A model generated the notes under the pieces. The model saw only the letters and a list, made by a program, of their open reading frames with translations, was not told the origin of the DNA and ran no database searches. Shown here piece after piece: positions 7,675 to 16,589 of a DNA stretch of 64,000 nucleotides. Origin of the DNA: Sphingobacterium sp. Lineage in GTDB: Bacteria; Bacteroidota; Bacteroidia; Sphingobacteriales; Sphingobacteriaceae. Positions within the stretch are counted from its first letter, which is position 1, and each line of letters opens with the position of its first letter. A program made the position numbers and the translations under genes. The stretch is from the NCBI GenBank assembly GCA_031277685.1, contig JAITLV010000126.1:124001-188000 (forward strand), written 5' to 3'.

Positions 7675-8638
7675 TACCAGGATAAAAAAGACCAAAAATA
7701 TCATGGAGCCTTCGCACTGCTATATTTATATATTCAGGGTTAATTTCGATGCCATAATAGGATCTGTATAATGTTTTGGCAGCAACAGCGGTAGTTCCAG
7801 CCCCCATAAACGGATCAAGTACAATATCTCCCTCCTTGCTCGACGCTTTAATACATATTGCCGGTATCGTTTCCGGGAAGCTGGCATAATGACCACCCAT
7901 AAATGGCTTTAGGTTTATTACCCAAACGGAACGTTTGTTCCTCACAAAATTTCCCATATCATCCCTTTGCCATCGGTTATGTGATCGGGATAGTGATCCT
8001 TGGCTTGCCTTTCCATATTTAGGGGAGCCTTTGTTAATCAAAACTTTTCGCCCGTCATATGCTGCTGATTCCTGTATTGCTTTATAATTGAAGTAATACT
8101 TAGTAGACTTGCTCAGCAGAAATATATACTCATGGCATTTGCTGCACCGATCGGTCGTACTCTCCGGCATGGCATTTGGTTTGAACCATATTATATCTTG
8201 CCTTAGATACCAGCCCGCTTTTCGAAGTTCAAAAGCAACCGTCCACGGAAGGCCGATCAAATCCTTATTTTTAAGATCACTATGTATGCCCTTTGAAACT
8301 GTATCCATGCAAGCTATTGGCTTCCCGAATCCAGTAGGTGCTTTCCGCCCCCTCATGTATCCTTTCCTTTTGTTTGCCCTGCAAGAACGCCAGTAAGAAT
8401 CACCCAGGTTTAACCATAAAGTACCTGATGGTTTGAGAACCCTCTTTACTTCATTGAATAATGTCACAAGCCGCCTGATATACATTTCCGGTGTCTGTTC
8501 TTGACCATATTGCCCATCTACACCATAATCACGAAGTTTATAGTAAGGCGGACTTGTCACACACATTTGTATACATTCGTCAGGTAATTCTTTTAACCGC
8601 TCCAAAGCATCGCCCAGCACAATTCTATTCAGTTCCAT
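7667..8638 (-). CDS. DNA methyltransferase (beta-type, N4-cytosine or N6-adenine) inside the tra operon
   Basis: 323 residues. Catalytic motif IV is TSPPYY at residues 28-33, and the SAM-binding motif I is DPFMGAGTT at about 275-283, near the C-terminus. This circularly permuted order is that of beta-class amino-methyltransferases. NLGDSYW and the CxxC-containing RCSKCHEYIFLLSKS block are also typical of this family. The TSPPY form occurs in both m4C and m6A enzymes, so the modified base cannot be decided. No restriction endonuclease gene is adjacent. It lies between traJ (23-base gap) and traK on the same strand, so it should be expressed with the transfer machinery. It could protect incoming DNA from host restriction. 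Confidence 0.9.
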   Translation of the reverse strand: MELNRIVLGDALERLKELPDECIQMCVTSPPYYKLRDYGVDGQYGQEQTPEMYIRRLVTLFNEVKRVLKPSGTLWLNLGDSYWRSCRANKRKGYMRGRKAPTGFGKPIACMDTVSKGIHSDLKNKDLIGLPWTVAFELRKAGWYLRQDIIWFKPNAMPESTTDRCSKCHEYIFLLSKSTKYYFNYKAIQESAAYDGRKVLINKGSPKYGKASQGSLSRSHNRWQRDDMGNFVRNKRSVWVINLKPFMGGHYASFPETIPAICIKASSKEGDIVLDPFMGAGTTAVAAKTLYRSYYGIEINPEYINIAVRRLHDIFGLFYPGNG

Positions 8639-8661
8639 CTTAATTGGGTCAAGTAGTTAGT

Positions 8662-9909
8662 CTAAATTGTCTTATCATTATTGCTCTGCTCCTGTTTTCC
8701 TGAAAGCTTGTCTTTCATAAAGGAGCCCGTTTTGCCTGCGATCCGACCTATGGCACCTGTGGCGCCAGAACCACTCTCCGCACCGCTCATGCCCTTCCCT
8801 AAATTCTGTTTGAAATCCGCCAGGTTGCTTACCCCCTGTCCGAAGCGGCCGGCCCCCATTGAAGCGGAACTGAAAACAAGGGTTGTTATCTTTTGCCCCA
8901 AAGCGCCACCACCTCCGGAATTGACTACAAAATTTGCCACCGAAGGAACCGTGAAGTAGCCAACAATACCGATGATCATAAAGATGAGATAGCCTATGTC
9001 TGTATCGCTGAAGAAGGTATCTCCAGCCTGCTGCACCTGGCTTGAATCAATTTTTAGCATGTTTTCCTGAATCTTACCGATGATAGCGCCAAAAATATTG
9101 GCTACCGGCAGCCATAGAAATATGTTAATGTATTTAGCGAGCCAGGCAGTAAGTGTATGCTGGAAGCCATCGAAGACGGCCAGGCCGAAAACCAACGGAC
9201 CGATGATGGCCAGGACGATAAGTTGAAAAGTCCTGAGCGTGTTAATACAAAGGGCTGCGGCTTCAAACAGCACCTTCAAAACCTCGCTCATCCATGCCTT
9301 GATCGAGTTTTTGAAATTGTAATATACCTTGTCCATTGCAAAGGATATATCGCTGCCTACACTCTCAAAAAAGTTTTCGTCCGGAACCTCATCGGTATCT
9401 TTGAGGCCATGCGTATATTTTAGCCACCGTTCTTTATCACCGGCATTATTTTCGCCTACGTACATTTTCCAATGCTTGCTATTCTTTATAGCTTCTTCCT
9501 TTTGCTTGAGCAATACAGCAATTGCTTTATCAGAGCCTTCGATCATTGCTTCCGTACCGCTGACGGTGGGTTGCATAATACCATTGATCAACGCAATGAC
9601 ATAGGGAAAGCTCATGATACAGAAACCAAGCACAAAAGGCCGGAACAGTGGATAGAAATCAATAGGTTCCGCATTGGCAATTTGCCGCCAAACCCGCGAT
9701 GCGATATACCATAAGGCTGCAAAACCGGCAATACCGCTCGCCACACCAATCAGCTTCTCACACAGCGGCATCATATCCTTATACAAAGTATCCAAAACAC
9801 TATGCAAACTTTTAATCCGCTCCGCTGCGCCCTGGGCATTGCTACAATAGGGCAATGCCAATCCCATTACCGTTATTAAAACGGCTTTCATTTTATTTCT
9901 CATACCCAA
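8662..9909 (-). CDS. traJ: Conjugative transposon protein TraJ (VirB6-like)
   Basis: 415 residues: an N-terminal signal-like segment ending after CSNAQ, then several membrane helices (about residues 60-75, 90-112, 225-265 and 300-330) and a Gly-rich cytoplasmic or periplasmic tail. Regions FRPFVLGFCIMSFPYVIALI and WLAKYINIFLWLPVANIFGA are characteristic of the TraJ family, the polytopic inner-membrane channel component corresponding to VirB6. It follows the last TraI-like gene by 6 bases. An internal ATG (residue 7) would also give a good signal segment, so the exact start is uncertain. Confidence 0.88.
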   Translation of the reverse strand: MGMRNKMKAVLITVMGLALPYCSNAQGAAERIKSLHSVLDTLYKDMMPLCEKLIGVASGIAGFAALWYIASRVWRQIANAEPIDFYPLFRPFVLGFCIMSFPYVIALINGIMQPTVSGTEAMIEGSDKAIAVLLKQKEEAIKNSKHWKMYVGENNAGDKERWLKYTHGLKDTDEVPDENFFESVGSDISFAMDKVYYNFKNSIKAWMSEVLKVLFEAAALCINTLRTFQLIVLAIIGPLVFGLAVFDGFQHTLTAWLAKYINIFLWLPVANIFGAIIGKIQENMLKIDSSQVQQAGDTFFSDTDIGYLIFMIIGIVGYFTVPSVANFVVNSGGGGALGQKITTLVFSSASMGAGRFGQGVSNLADFKQNLGKGMSGAESGSGATGAIGRIAGKTGSFMKDKLSGKQEQSNNDKTI

Positions 9910-9915
9910 TTTTTT

Positions 9916-10548
9916 CTATTTCAAATTATATATCTGTTGCATCTGGTCCGCATCACTTTTCTCCTTGTTGCGTTGGAGCACCAACAAGCTTGTCGAAGCA
10001 TTGAAGCTTTTAAGAAAGGATAGTTTCTCTTCCATTTCCTGGTAAATACCGTCAATTGCTTTCAGGCGTTCATCGTCACTCATCCGCAGTTTTCCCGAGG
10101 TCACCACATTGGCAAGCTCATCCAGGTTACGTAAACTCAAATTGAGCAGGTTAGCATAGACCGATCCGATATAGCGCACTTCGTCGGGCCGGAGCAGGTT
10201 ACTTTGTTTAAACCGGCCAAAAGCGTTCTTGTATTCTTTAATCAGGACAATCTGGTATTCGATGATCTTGCCTACCTTATAATATTTTTTTACCGTGGGG
10301 CTTGCCTGCATAAGGCCATCGAGAAAGGTTTTGTGCAGGCTGAAATTTCCTTCAGAAAGGTCTTTGATCGTGGAATATCCGCCATGTACAATATCATATC
10401 CTTTCTTCAGATCGCTTAGTATGGATTTAAGCTGTGCAAGTTTTTCGACATTCAGTAATAACTGAACTACTTCCGCTGCTTGTGCTCTGGCTTTAAAGCT
10501 TCCTGTCCCCAGGATAAACAGTAAGCCAATTAAAAGTATCTTTTTCAT
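9916..10548 (-). CDS. TraI-like periplasmic conjugation protein, third of three paralogues
   Basis: 210 residues with a clear signal peptide (MKKILLIGLLFILGTGSFKARAQ, cleaved near residue 22) and an all-helical mature part. Shared pattern with the two upstream genes: KKGYDIVHGGYSTIKDLSEG, a central PDEVRYIGSVYANLL and a C-terminal R-x-x-x-x-DADQ-x-x-x-IYNLK. Databases often label such genes as TerB family tellurite resistance, but nothing here suggests tellurite; the operon places it in the transfer machinery in the position of TraI. The three copies presumably arose by duplication. The mature protein should be periplasmic. Confidence 0.7.
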   Translation of the reverse strand: MKKILLIGLLFILGTGSFKARAQAAEVVQLLLNVEKLAQLKSILSDLKKGYDIVHGGYSTIKDLSEGNFSLHKTFLDGLMQASPTVKKYYKVGKIIEYQIVLIKEYKNAFGRFKQSNLLRPDEVRYIGSVYANLLNLSLRNLDELANVVTSGKLRMSDDERLKAIDGIYQEMEEKLSFLKSFNASTSLLVLQRNKEKSDADQMQQIYNLK

Positions 10549-10556
10549 GGTCTGAT

Positions 10557-11201
10557 TTATTTGATGCCAAATATTAAATGGCTTTGCTCCGCTTCGCGCT
10601 GGTCTTGTCGCCGGGAAGCCAGCAAGGAAGTAATTTGATTTTTGAAATGCTTCGCAAACCGGTAGTTATCTGCCATATTGCGATGCAATAGTTCAATCCG
10701 GTTAAGTCGCTGATCATCTTTCATGGTAAGATTGTTAGAAAGCGCCACATCCCCTAAATCATCGAGGACATTGCGGCAGTTTTCCAACAGCCGCCCGAAC
10801 ACGACCTTTATATATTGCTTTTCTCTTTCGTTCAGCCCTTGGGCATTTGCAAGATTGCTTATAACCTGATCCTTCAATTCAAGGATAGCCGTCTGCATCT
10901 GTTCGATCTCCGTAACCCTGGGGTCCCTTTTTATTGCCGGGTTGACCGTCGCCAATGCACCGAAAAAATCCCGGTGCAGGTTAAATTCACCGTTTTTGAT
11001 CTGGCTGATCGTACCCAGCCCTTTTTTACCGATGTCATATCCTTTTTTCAGATACTCACTGTAAATCTTTAAAGCGGCGATCTGCTCGATCAGGTATTTT
11101 TTCTGCGTTTTCTTTTGGCGGAACCATTCTGAAAAGTTTTGCGCATCTACTTTCGTTGTTCCCAATAGGAATAATAGCAGGATATAAAATAGCTTTTTCA
11201 T
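10557..11201 (-). CDS. TraI-like periplasmic conjugation protein, second of three paralogues
   Basis: 214 residues, signal peptide ending near DAQ at about residue 21. It matches the downstream copy in layout: KKGYDIGKKGLGTISQIKNG, then EKQYIKVVFGRLLENCRNVL, and a C-terminal REAEQSHLIFGIK. Identity to its neighbour is moderate by eye, so the duplication is old. Spacing is 8 bases to the next gene and 10 to the previous one. Role: presumably a periplasmic helical component of the type IV secretion system; no catalytic motif is visible. Confidence 0.7.
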   Translation of the reverse strand: MKKLFYILLLFLLGTTKVDAQNFSEWFRQKKTQKKYLIEQIAALKIYSEYLKKGYDIGKKGLGTISQIKNGEFNLHRDFFGALATVNPAIKRDPRVTEIEQMQTAILELKDQVISNLANAQGLNEREKQYIKVVFGRLLENCRNVLDDLGDVALSNNLTMKDDQRLNRIELLHRNMADNYRFAKHFKNQITSLLASRRQDQREAEQSHLIFGIK

Positions 11202-11211
11202 ACAGAAACTA

Positions 11212-11889
11212 TTAAGGCGTTAAACCATACCATTGTCTTATCTGCCGGGCCTCCTCTTCGCTTTTGCTCCGCTGAACACTCAACATTACATTTTCAGCGT
11301 TAAAGGCCCGTAAATCCACGTAATTAGCGTTGATCTTATCGGATACCTCGTTCATAATTGATAAGCGGCTTGCATCTGCCATTTCTGTTCTGAAAGAATT
11401 GACCACCAAAAAGAGCTGATCCAGGTTCTTTACGCTTTGATCCAGTATACCGCTGTATACTTTTCCGATATATTCAATCTCCCTTGGCGAAAAGTGGCGG
11501 TCGCTCTGTATCAGTGACCATGCCCTGCGGTACTGCTCGACAAGCCTTGCCTGTGTTGTGGTGATTTCCTTGATCCTTTGATAATAGGCGATCAGTGAAC
11601 GTACCTTTTTGAGTTCATCGAAATACTGCCCATACAACTGCTTTTGCTTATCGGTCCATTCTGATATCTCCGTCAGCTTCAATTTCGCCATTGCATTTTC
11701 AAGGACTTTCTGGGCATTCTGCAACCAGATGACTTTGTTCTGCTGCCGCTGTATTTTTAGGTCTACCGCTTTAATCACCTTTTTCACGCCGGCTTTGATA
11801 ATTTCCAGGATAGCAAGCTGCGCATTGGCTTTAGATACCGGCGCGAGCATGAAGACCGCCAGCACTAGTGACATAAATATTTTTCTCAT
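11212..11889 (-). CDS. traI: TraI-like periplasmic conjugation protein, first of three paralogues
   Basis: 225 residues from the ATG at 11889, which gives a standard signal peptide (MRKIFMSLVLAVFMLAPVSKANAQ); a longer frame extends upstream into traG but lacks any signal and is unlikely. The mature part is helical and has a coiled segment WLQNAQKVLENAMAKLKL, then REIEYIGKVYSGILDQSVKN and the C-terminal EEARQIRQWYGLTP. It lies directly after traG, the position of TraI in CTnDOT-like elements, and is the paralogue closest to that role by position. Confidence 0.72.
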   Translation of the reverse strand: MRKIFMSLVLAVFMLAPVSKANAQLAILEIIKAGVKKVIKAVDLKIQRQQNKVIWLQNAQKVLENAMAKLKLTEISEWTDKQKQLYGQYFDELKKVRSLIAYYQRIKEITTTQARLVEQYRRAWSLIQSDRHFSPREIEYIGKVYSGILDQSVKNLDQLFLVVNSFRTEMADASRLSIMNEVSDKINANYVDLRAFNAENVMLSVQRSKSEEEARQIRQWYGLTP

Positions 11890-11900
11890 GGTCTGAAATT

Positions 11901-14351
11901 TTAGTTTAAATAGTTCTCTGCAACAAGCCGGGTAATGCCTGCCTCCATACTGCCACATTCTGCTGCAGCCTGCAAGACTCTCACGCGCTCTTTTCCTTCC
12001 GTTGTATAGGCCAGGTATTCTTCCTTGCAAAGCTCATTTTTAAAGACCCTGCATACCTGGCCGCCCAATTCGATATAGATCTCCCGCTCATCCTTATTGA
12101 CCGAAAGCAACTGTGTCTTTGCCTTTTCAGACATGCCCAGGGCAGCCTGGAGCTTATCGAACTTGTGCAGGAACTTGCGCATGTCCATCATAATTTTAAT
12201 ATCGGCATTGTTGATGATGGCATCTTTAATGATCGGGGAACTGATCAGGTCATCCAGTTCCTGGGTGATCACTATCGGTACGCCATTGAATTTGCGGATA
12301 GTCTTAAATGCATATTTCAAAAATTCTGCCATGCCACTTTTCGCAATGGCAGCCCAAGCCTCGTCAATGGCAAGTACCTTTCGCGTACCGGCGAGCTTGC
12401 GCATCTTGGAAATGAACATTTCCATGATGATCAGGGTCACGACTGGAAACAAAATCGGATTTGACTTGATATTATCCAATTCCACGACTATGAAGGGCTG
12501 CTCCAACAGGTCCAGATTTTCTGTAGCATTCAATAAATAATCAAATTCATTGCCCCTATAGTATGGCCGCAGCACATATAAAAAGTTATCGACATCAAAA
12601 TGCGTATCCTTAACCCTGTGTTCCTTTAATACCTCTTTAAAATCTGTTTGCAGGTATTCATAAAAGGTATTAAAACAGGGAAAAATGGAATGATCTGTTT
12701 TAATGGAAGTATAAAAACCAGCAAGCGCATTGGATAAGGCTACATATTCCGACCGGTTGAAACTATCGTTTTCCTGTTTCCATAGCGATACCAGTAACGC
12801 CTTCAAACTTTCCTTTTTCTCCGTATCGAAATCCTGTCCTTTGGGTAAATAGAATGGGTTAAAACTGATCGGGTCACTTTCCGTATAGGTGAAATAATAT
12901 CCCTGTACCAATTCGCAAAGTCCCTTATAACTGCCCCCGATATCGACTATAACGCAATGAGATCCGTTAATATATAAAGTATTTAATATATGATTAAGTG
13001 TCATGCTTTTGCCTCCTCCGCTACTGCCGCAGCAAAGCACACCCATGTTGGAAGTTATAGATCGCTTGCGTGGCAAATCGAACAGATCGATATATACCGG
13101 TTTACCGGATAACCTGTCACAAAACCGTATACCCGTTTCTTTGGGGTCGCTCCGGTAATTGGATTCTATATTGAGAAAACAGCTGGCCTGTTCTGCAAAA
13201 GTGTCGAAACACTCGTTATAGGGCAGATCGGAAGCATTACCCGGAATACCGGCCCAGAATAGCTGCGGGGCGCCGGATGTTTCCAGCTTGGCAACAGCAT
13301 CAATACGGGACATGGCCGTCGTGACCTGGTTTCGTATGTTTTTCAACTCGTTTTTATCCTCACTCCAGACCAGGATATTAAAATGGCCCTTGACCGGTAA
13401 ACGCTGCTCGCTTATCGCTTCATTCAAAAAATCATTGGTAGCATCCCTGCTGATCAGGTTTTCCCTGGAATAAGCAGAAAGGGATTGTAGCCTGAGCCGC
13501 TTGCGTTCCAGTTTTTGCAAGGTCTTTGCGGAATCGTCCACAACGATATACTGGGTATAGATATGGTTGCAATGCAACAATAGCCCCAATGACCCAGCAA
13601 AACCGATACTGAATTTGGTCTTGTCCGTTGAGTATTTATCATAATTGATCCTGCTGCCACATAAGGCAGGCAGATCGACCGCATCCGCCAAGGTATAAAG
13701 CTGGCAATGTTGCCGCCCAATACGCATTCCGTCCTTATCAAATTCCATGTCCTTGATCAGTATAGGATCGTCCGATGTAGACAGAAAACAATACTGCTCG
13801 ATAACTCCTGATGATTTTGCGGAACTTTCCAGTTCCGCTCCCGTAAGCCTCGATAGCTTCATCAACCCCGTATCTTCGAGGATCTGACGGAACTGCCCGG
13901 CAATATCCTCAAAATCGGAAAGCATAGCAGGATTCAAGGTCTGTTCCGGCACGATACTGCTGCGGATCAGGTTCGAAAACATGGAGCTGCTTAGTTTTCT
14001 GCCAACCGGTTTTTTGGTCAGGAAAATGTAACAGCTATGATCCAGGTACGGCCTGCCTTTAAAATGCTTATCGGCGGAGCGTTCCAGAAATTCCTTTTTC
14101 GAATCAGCTTTCGTATCTGCTTCATATCGCTTGGTAATAAACCAGTCCTGCTTGCACAACGTGCTATGTTTAGGTAATACCTTAATCGCTTTGACCCAAG
14201 CCTGATGAATATTTTCATATTCTTCTTCAGAAAGGGTAAATATCTCCGGCAGCATTGCTTTAAAACCAATGGTAATATCGCCTTGCTTACTAAGGATACA
14301 ATTGTGTTCTATGCCCAGTATGGGCATGATGTCTGCTAACCACTTTTCCAT
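11901..14351 (-). CDS. traG: TraG family conjugative transposon ATPase (VirB4-like)
   Basis: 816 residues, a normal length for the family. The N-terminal third is the TraG/VirB4 substrate domain; the ATPase core holds Walker A GSSGGGKS at about residues 440-447 and Walker B VLAIDEAW at about 660, followed by the conserved ITQELDDL region. VirB4 ATPases sit at the cytoplasmic face of the channel and power pilus assembly and substrate passage. The gene lies between a conserved unknown gene and the TraI-like triplet. A large antisense frame and several shorter ones inside it are shadows of this gene. Confidence 0.93.
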   Translation of the reverse strand: MEKWLADIMPILGIEHNCILSKQGDITIGFKAMLPEIFTLSEEEYENIHQAWVKAIKVLPKHSTLCKQDWFITKRYEADTKADSKKEFLERSADKHFKGRPYLDHSCYIFLTKKPVGRKLSSSMFSNLIRSSIVPEQTLNPAMLSDFEDIAGQFRQILEDTGLMKLSRLTGAELESSAKSSGVIEQYCFLSTSDDPILIKDMEFDKDGMRIGRQHCQLYTLADAVDLPALCGSRINYDKYSTDKTKFSIGFAGSLGLLLHCNHIYTQYIVVDDSAKTLQKLERKRLRLQSLSAYSRENLISRDATNDFLNEAISEQRLPVKGHFNILVWSEDKNELKNIRNQVTTAMSRIDAVAKLETSGAPQLFWAGIPGNASDLPYNECFDTFAEQASCFLNIESNYRSDPKETGIRFCDRLSGKPVYIDLFDLPRKRSITSNMGVLCCGSSGGGKSMTLNHILNTLYINGSHCVIVDIGGSYKGLCELVQGYYFTYTESDPISFNPFYLPKGQDFDTEKKESLKALLVSLWKQENDSFNRSEYVALSNALAGFYTSIKTDHSIFPCFNTFYEYLQTDFKEVLKEHRVKDTHFDVDNFLYVLRPYYRGNEFDYLLNATENLDLLEQPFIVVELDNIKSNPILFPVVTLIIMEMFISKMRKLAGTRKVLAIDEAWAAIAKSGMAEFLKYAFKTIRKFNGVPIVITQELDDLISSPIIKDAIINNADIKIMMDMRKFLHKFDKLQAALGMSEKAKTQLLSVNKDEREIYIELGGQVCRVFKNELCKEEYLAYTTEGKERVRVLQAAAECGSMEAGITRLVAENYLN

Positions 14352-14388
14352 TCTTCACATTTCAATTCATTGTGGCACTATTGCCTGG

Positions 14389-15198
14389 CTATGATAACCT
14401 TGGCCGAAGCTGATTTTTCTTTTCCAGTTCCTGCTCTTCTTGTTTTTTACGGAACAGTTCAAAGAACCTGGATGCTTCCTTTTCAGAAAGACGAACCAAA
14501 TTTGCTTTATGTTCCTTTTGAACCGGAAATACCCTTACCGTTTTATTGATATCCACTTTGTGTTCCATTGCAACGCCTACCGGGTCTAATTTCAGTTCAT
14601 AGGGTATTTCAAGAATGATAACATCTTTTGGGATCGAATAATCGCCAGCATCGAACCTGTATTCACTTTGGGATGGGATATGATACGCACATAGGTAGGT
14701 CGTTTCATCTTTGGTCTTGACCATATTATTGAAATGAAGCATGCCGTTCGAAAAATCATCCTTGATCAGTAACTGCCTATTTTTCCAGTCAACGACAAAA
14801 ATGTGTCCTGGCAAAAGCTCGATTTCGGGAAGGCACCCTGAAAGCCGGTCCTTTAAGCAGGGTTGATTTCCGACGATTTCCTGATCGCTCATACCCTTAA
14901 TTTGCGCCACCTCGTATCCGTATTTTTCCGCCATACGCTTCGGGTCCAGTTGTCCAAGCGGCGGTAGTGTTGCATTTACCATGTCTTCTATTTGCTCGCA
15001 CATATGAAAATCCGGCATTACAATGCATTTTTCCCGCTTGTCGTATTCGAATTCATAAAAGCTTCCATTGTCATCCATATCCCTGATAAAAAGCTTATTA
15101 CCCGGATCGCCAACTTCGCTTAACAGCAGTTTATTCACATCTACATAGTAGTCCGTACCATGCAGGCTGTATATCGGTAGTCCATTTTCTTGTTCCAT
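14389..15198 (-). CDS. Conserved protein of the conjugation operon, function unknown
   Basis: 269 residues, soluble, acidic, without signal peptide or membrane segment. It looks beta-rich, with motifs such as LFIRDMDDNGSFYEFEYDK and HIFVVDWKNRQLLIKDD, and ends in a charged Glu/Gln/Lys-rich helix. I do not recognise a family. Its start codon is 1 base from the traF stop and its end is 37 bases from traG, so it is part of the operon. It may be a cytoplasmic partner of the ATPase or an assembly factor; this is a guess from position. Confidence 0.6.
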   Translation of the reverse strand: MEQENGLPIYSLHGTDYYVDVNKLLLSEVGDPGNKLFIRDMDDNGSFYEFEYDKREKCIVMPDFHMCEQIEDMVNATLPPLGQLDPKRMAEKYGYEVAQIKGMSDQEIVGNQPCLKDRLSGCLPEIELLPGHIFVVDWKNRQLLIKDDFSNGMLHFNNMVKTKDETTYLCAYHIPSQSEYRFDAGDYSIPKDVIILEIPYELKLDPVGVAMEHKVDINKTVRVFPVQKEHKANLVRLSEKEASRFFELFRKKQEEQELEKKNQLRPRLS

Positions 15199-15199
15199 T

Positions 15200-15523
15200 T
15201 TATTTCCTCTTTAAATTGCGGAATATCCTTCTGCTATTGCACCTTACCACATGGGGTATATTCCTCTTTGCCAGCTCTTTTGTTAATCCATGTTCTCCAT
15301 ACTTGGCGCTCATGGCATACACTTTCATTACAAGTACTGTTCCCCCGATCAAGGCAAGGCCAACACATATAAATGCAGGGATGCCTATTGCGTACATCGT
15401 TCCGAAAAGGATCAGCATAATGAGGATTCCAATAGCTAAATACCAGATGTATTGCGCACGAAGGCCTTTGAACTCTATGGATTTATTGATCCCTTTATTG
15501 ACGGGATAGACACTATTAGCCAT
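15200..15523 (-). CDS. traF: Conjugative transposon protein TraF (DUF4133, VirB3-like)
   Basis: 107 residues with two adjacent membrane helices at about 27-46 and 48-68 and a basic C-terminal cytoplasmic tail. The N-terminal VYPVNKGINKSIEFKGLRAQ is characteristic of the DUF4133/TraF family, comparable in size and topology to VirB3, which anchors the VirB4 ATPase at the membrane. It lies upstream of traG with one gene in between and downstream of traE with one gene in between. Confidence 0.88.
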   Translation of the reverse strand: MANSVYPVNKGINKSIEFKGLRAQYIWYLAIGILIMLILFGTMYAIGIPAFICVGLALIGGTVLVMKVYAMSAKYGEHGLTKELAKRNIPHVVRCNSRRIFRNLKRK

Positions 15524-15539
15524 CTATTATTGCTTTTTA

Positions 15540-15971
15540 CTAGATTGACAGATAATCATGAATCCTTGCAATAATCGCATGCCTGAGCCGGTTATCGGTG
15601 GTCTTATCCTCCCTGAAATCGAAGGTGACAAACAAGTCATTACAAGCCTCTATTATATTGATGCATTCAAATGTGAGCACGCCCGCTTCCCTGAACCTAT
15701 GATAATGTTCTGGAAAATCCTGTGCGATAACCTCTTTGATATAATTATACTTCGAAGGCCGCAGCTCTCTTGTCAACTCCAATAAAGCCAGTTCTTCAAT
15801 CGCATGGCCTTCTTTACCCGACGCAATGAGATCCATAACCAGAGGCATTGCTTTACTTATCTTGTCGTCGAGATAGGTTGAAACCGAATAACCATCCTTC
15901 AGTGTAAACATTAAGTCCGGATTATTTTGAATAATAAAAGCCCATAGCTTTTCTCTTAGATTATTGTACAT
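15540..15971 (-). CDS. Small cytoplasmic protein, possibly DUF1896-like
   Basis: 143 residues, helical, with no signal peptide. The segment EELALLELTRELRPSKYNYI followed by EVIAQDFPEHYHRF is reminiscent of the DUF1896 proteins of Bacteroides mobile elements (an E-L-A-x-x-x-L-L block and then an S-K-Y block). I am not certain of this. It sits between traE (10 bases away) and traF (16 bases), an unusual place for a non-membrane protein in this operon. The role is unknown. Confidence 0.55.
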   Translation of the reverse strand: MYNNLREKLWAFIIQNNPDLMFTLKDGYSVSTYLDDKISKAMPLVMDLIASGKEGHAIEELALLELTRELRPSKYNYIKEVIAQDFPEHYHRFREAGVLTFECINIIEACNDLFVTFDFREDKTTDNRLRHAIIARIHDYLSI

Positions 15972-15981
15972 ATCTCATTTT

Positions 15982-16326
15982 TTAACTAACTCCAAAAAAG
16001 GCTGAAATAATAGTAGCCACAACGACCAGGAAAATACAGCTGCCAAACCATGCAGCAGCTACTTTCGATGTATCCGGGTCACCGCCATTCCATTTCTGAT
16101 AAACTTTGACTGCACCGATCAAACCAAGCATAGCACCAACGGCATACATAAGCTGCACCCCGGATTTAAAATAATTCCTGACCTCCTTGTTCGCCGCTTC
16201 AATGCCTGTCTTTCCATCCTGGCTATAAGCATAAACACTAAGGATTATTAATAGCAAGGCAAGTATGCCTGCTTTTTGGATAAAAGAGATTTTCTCCTTT
16301 CCTAACTTCACCATTCCCATCTTCAC
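15982..16326 (-). CDS. traE: Conjugative transposon protein TraE (DUF4134, VirB2-like pilin)
   Basis: 114 residues. A signal-like hydrophobic segment at about residues 18-36 ends in AYSQ, followed by a short polar loop and two further membrane helices, LMYAVGAMLGLIGAVKVY and the AAAWFGSCIFLVVVATIISA segment. The motif VKVYQKWNGGDPDTSK between the helices is diagnostic of the TraE family. Size and topology match VirB2 major pilins. It is the first recognisable tra gene of the operon. Confidence 0.9.
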   Translation of the reverse strand: MKMGMVKLGKEKISFIQKAGILALLLIILSVYAYSQDGKTGIEAANKEVRNYFKSGVQLMYAVGAMLGLIGAVKVYQKWNGGDPDTSKVAAAWFGSCIFLVVVATIISAFFGVS

Positions 16327-16429
16327 AATTTTTATCTCTTACACAATATCCTTTCGAAAGTAAAATGCCGGCAGGTGCAGCCCTCCGCACCTATCATTTA
16401 CTATGCACCACCGACATCTGTAATTTTCG

Positions 16430-16470
16430 TTTTCCAGGCTCCCTGCAAACCAATGCAGGGAGCGGGAAAA
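16430..16470. repeat. Strong inverted repeat upstream of traE
   Basis: GGCTCCCTGCA pairs with TGCAGGGAGC around AACCAA, and an outer TTTTCC/GGGAAAA continues the stem after a bulge. It lies in the untranslated 263-base gap between the exported protein gene and traE, inside the putative tra transcript. It could be an attenuator or processing site; no T run follows on the minus strand, so a simple terminator is unlikely. Confidence 0.5.
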
Positions 16471-16589
16471 CGGCTGCCATGTCCCGTACACACATGCCCT
16501 CACCATCTATGGCAGCAATACCATGCGGGGCAACCGCATCATCTATTATCCCTCTCCCTCATTCAAGTCCTGGCTGCCCCGCGATTTCT

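Noticed and set aside
9916..11889. Tellurite resistance (TerB) annotation for the TraI-like triplet
   Set aside because: The name comes from a weak fold similarity. Signal peptides and operon position fit a conjugation role; no tellurite genes are present.
11890..12030. Longer N-terminus for the first TraI-like gene
   Set aside because: The extra 47 residues overlap traG, contain no signal peptide and spoil the clear one that begins at the ATG at 11889.
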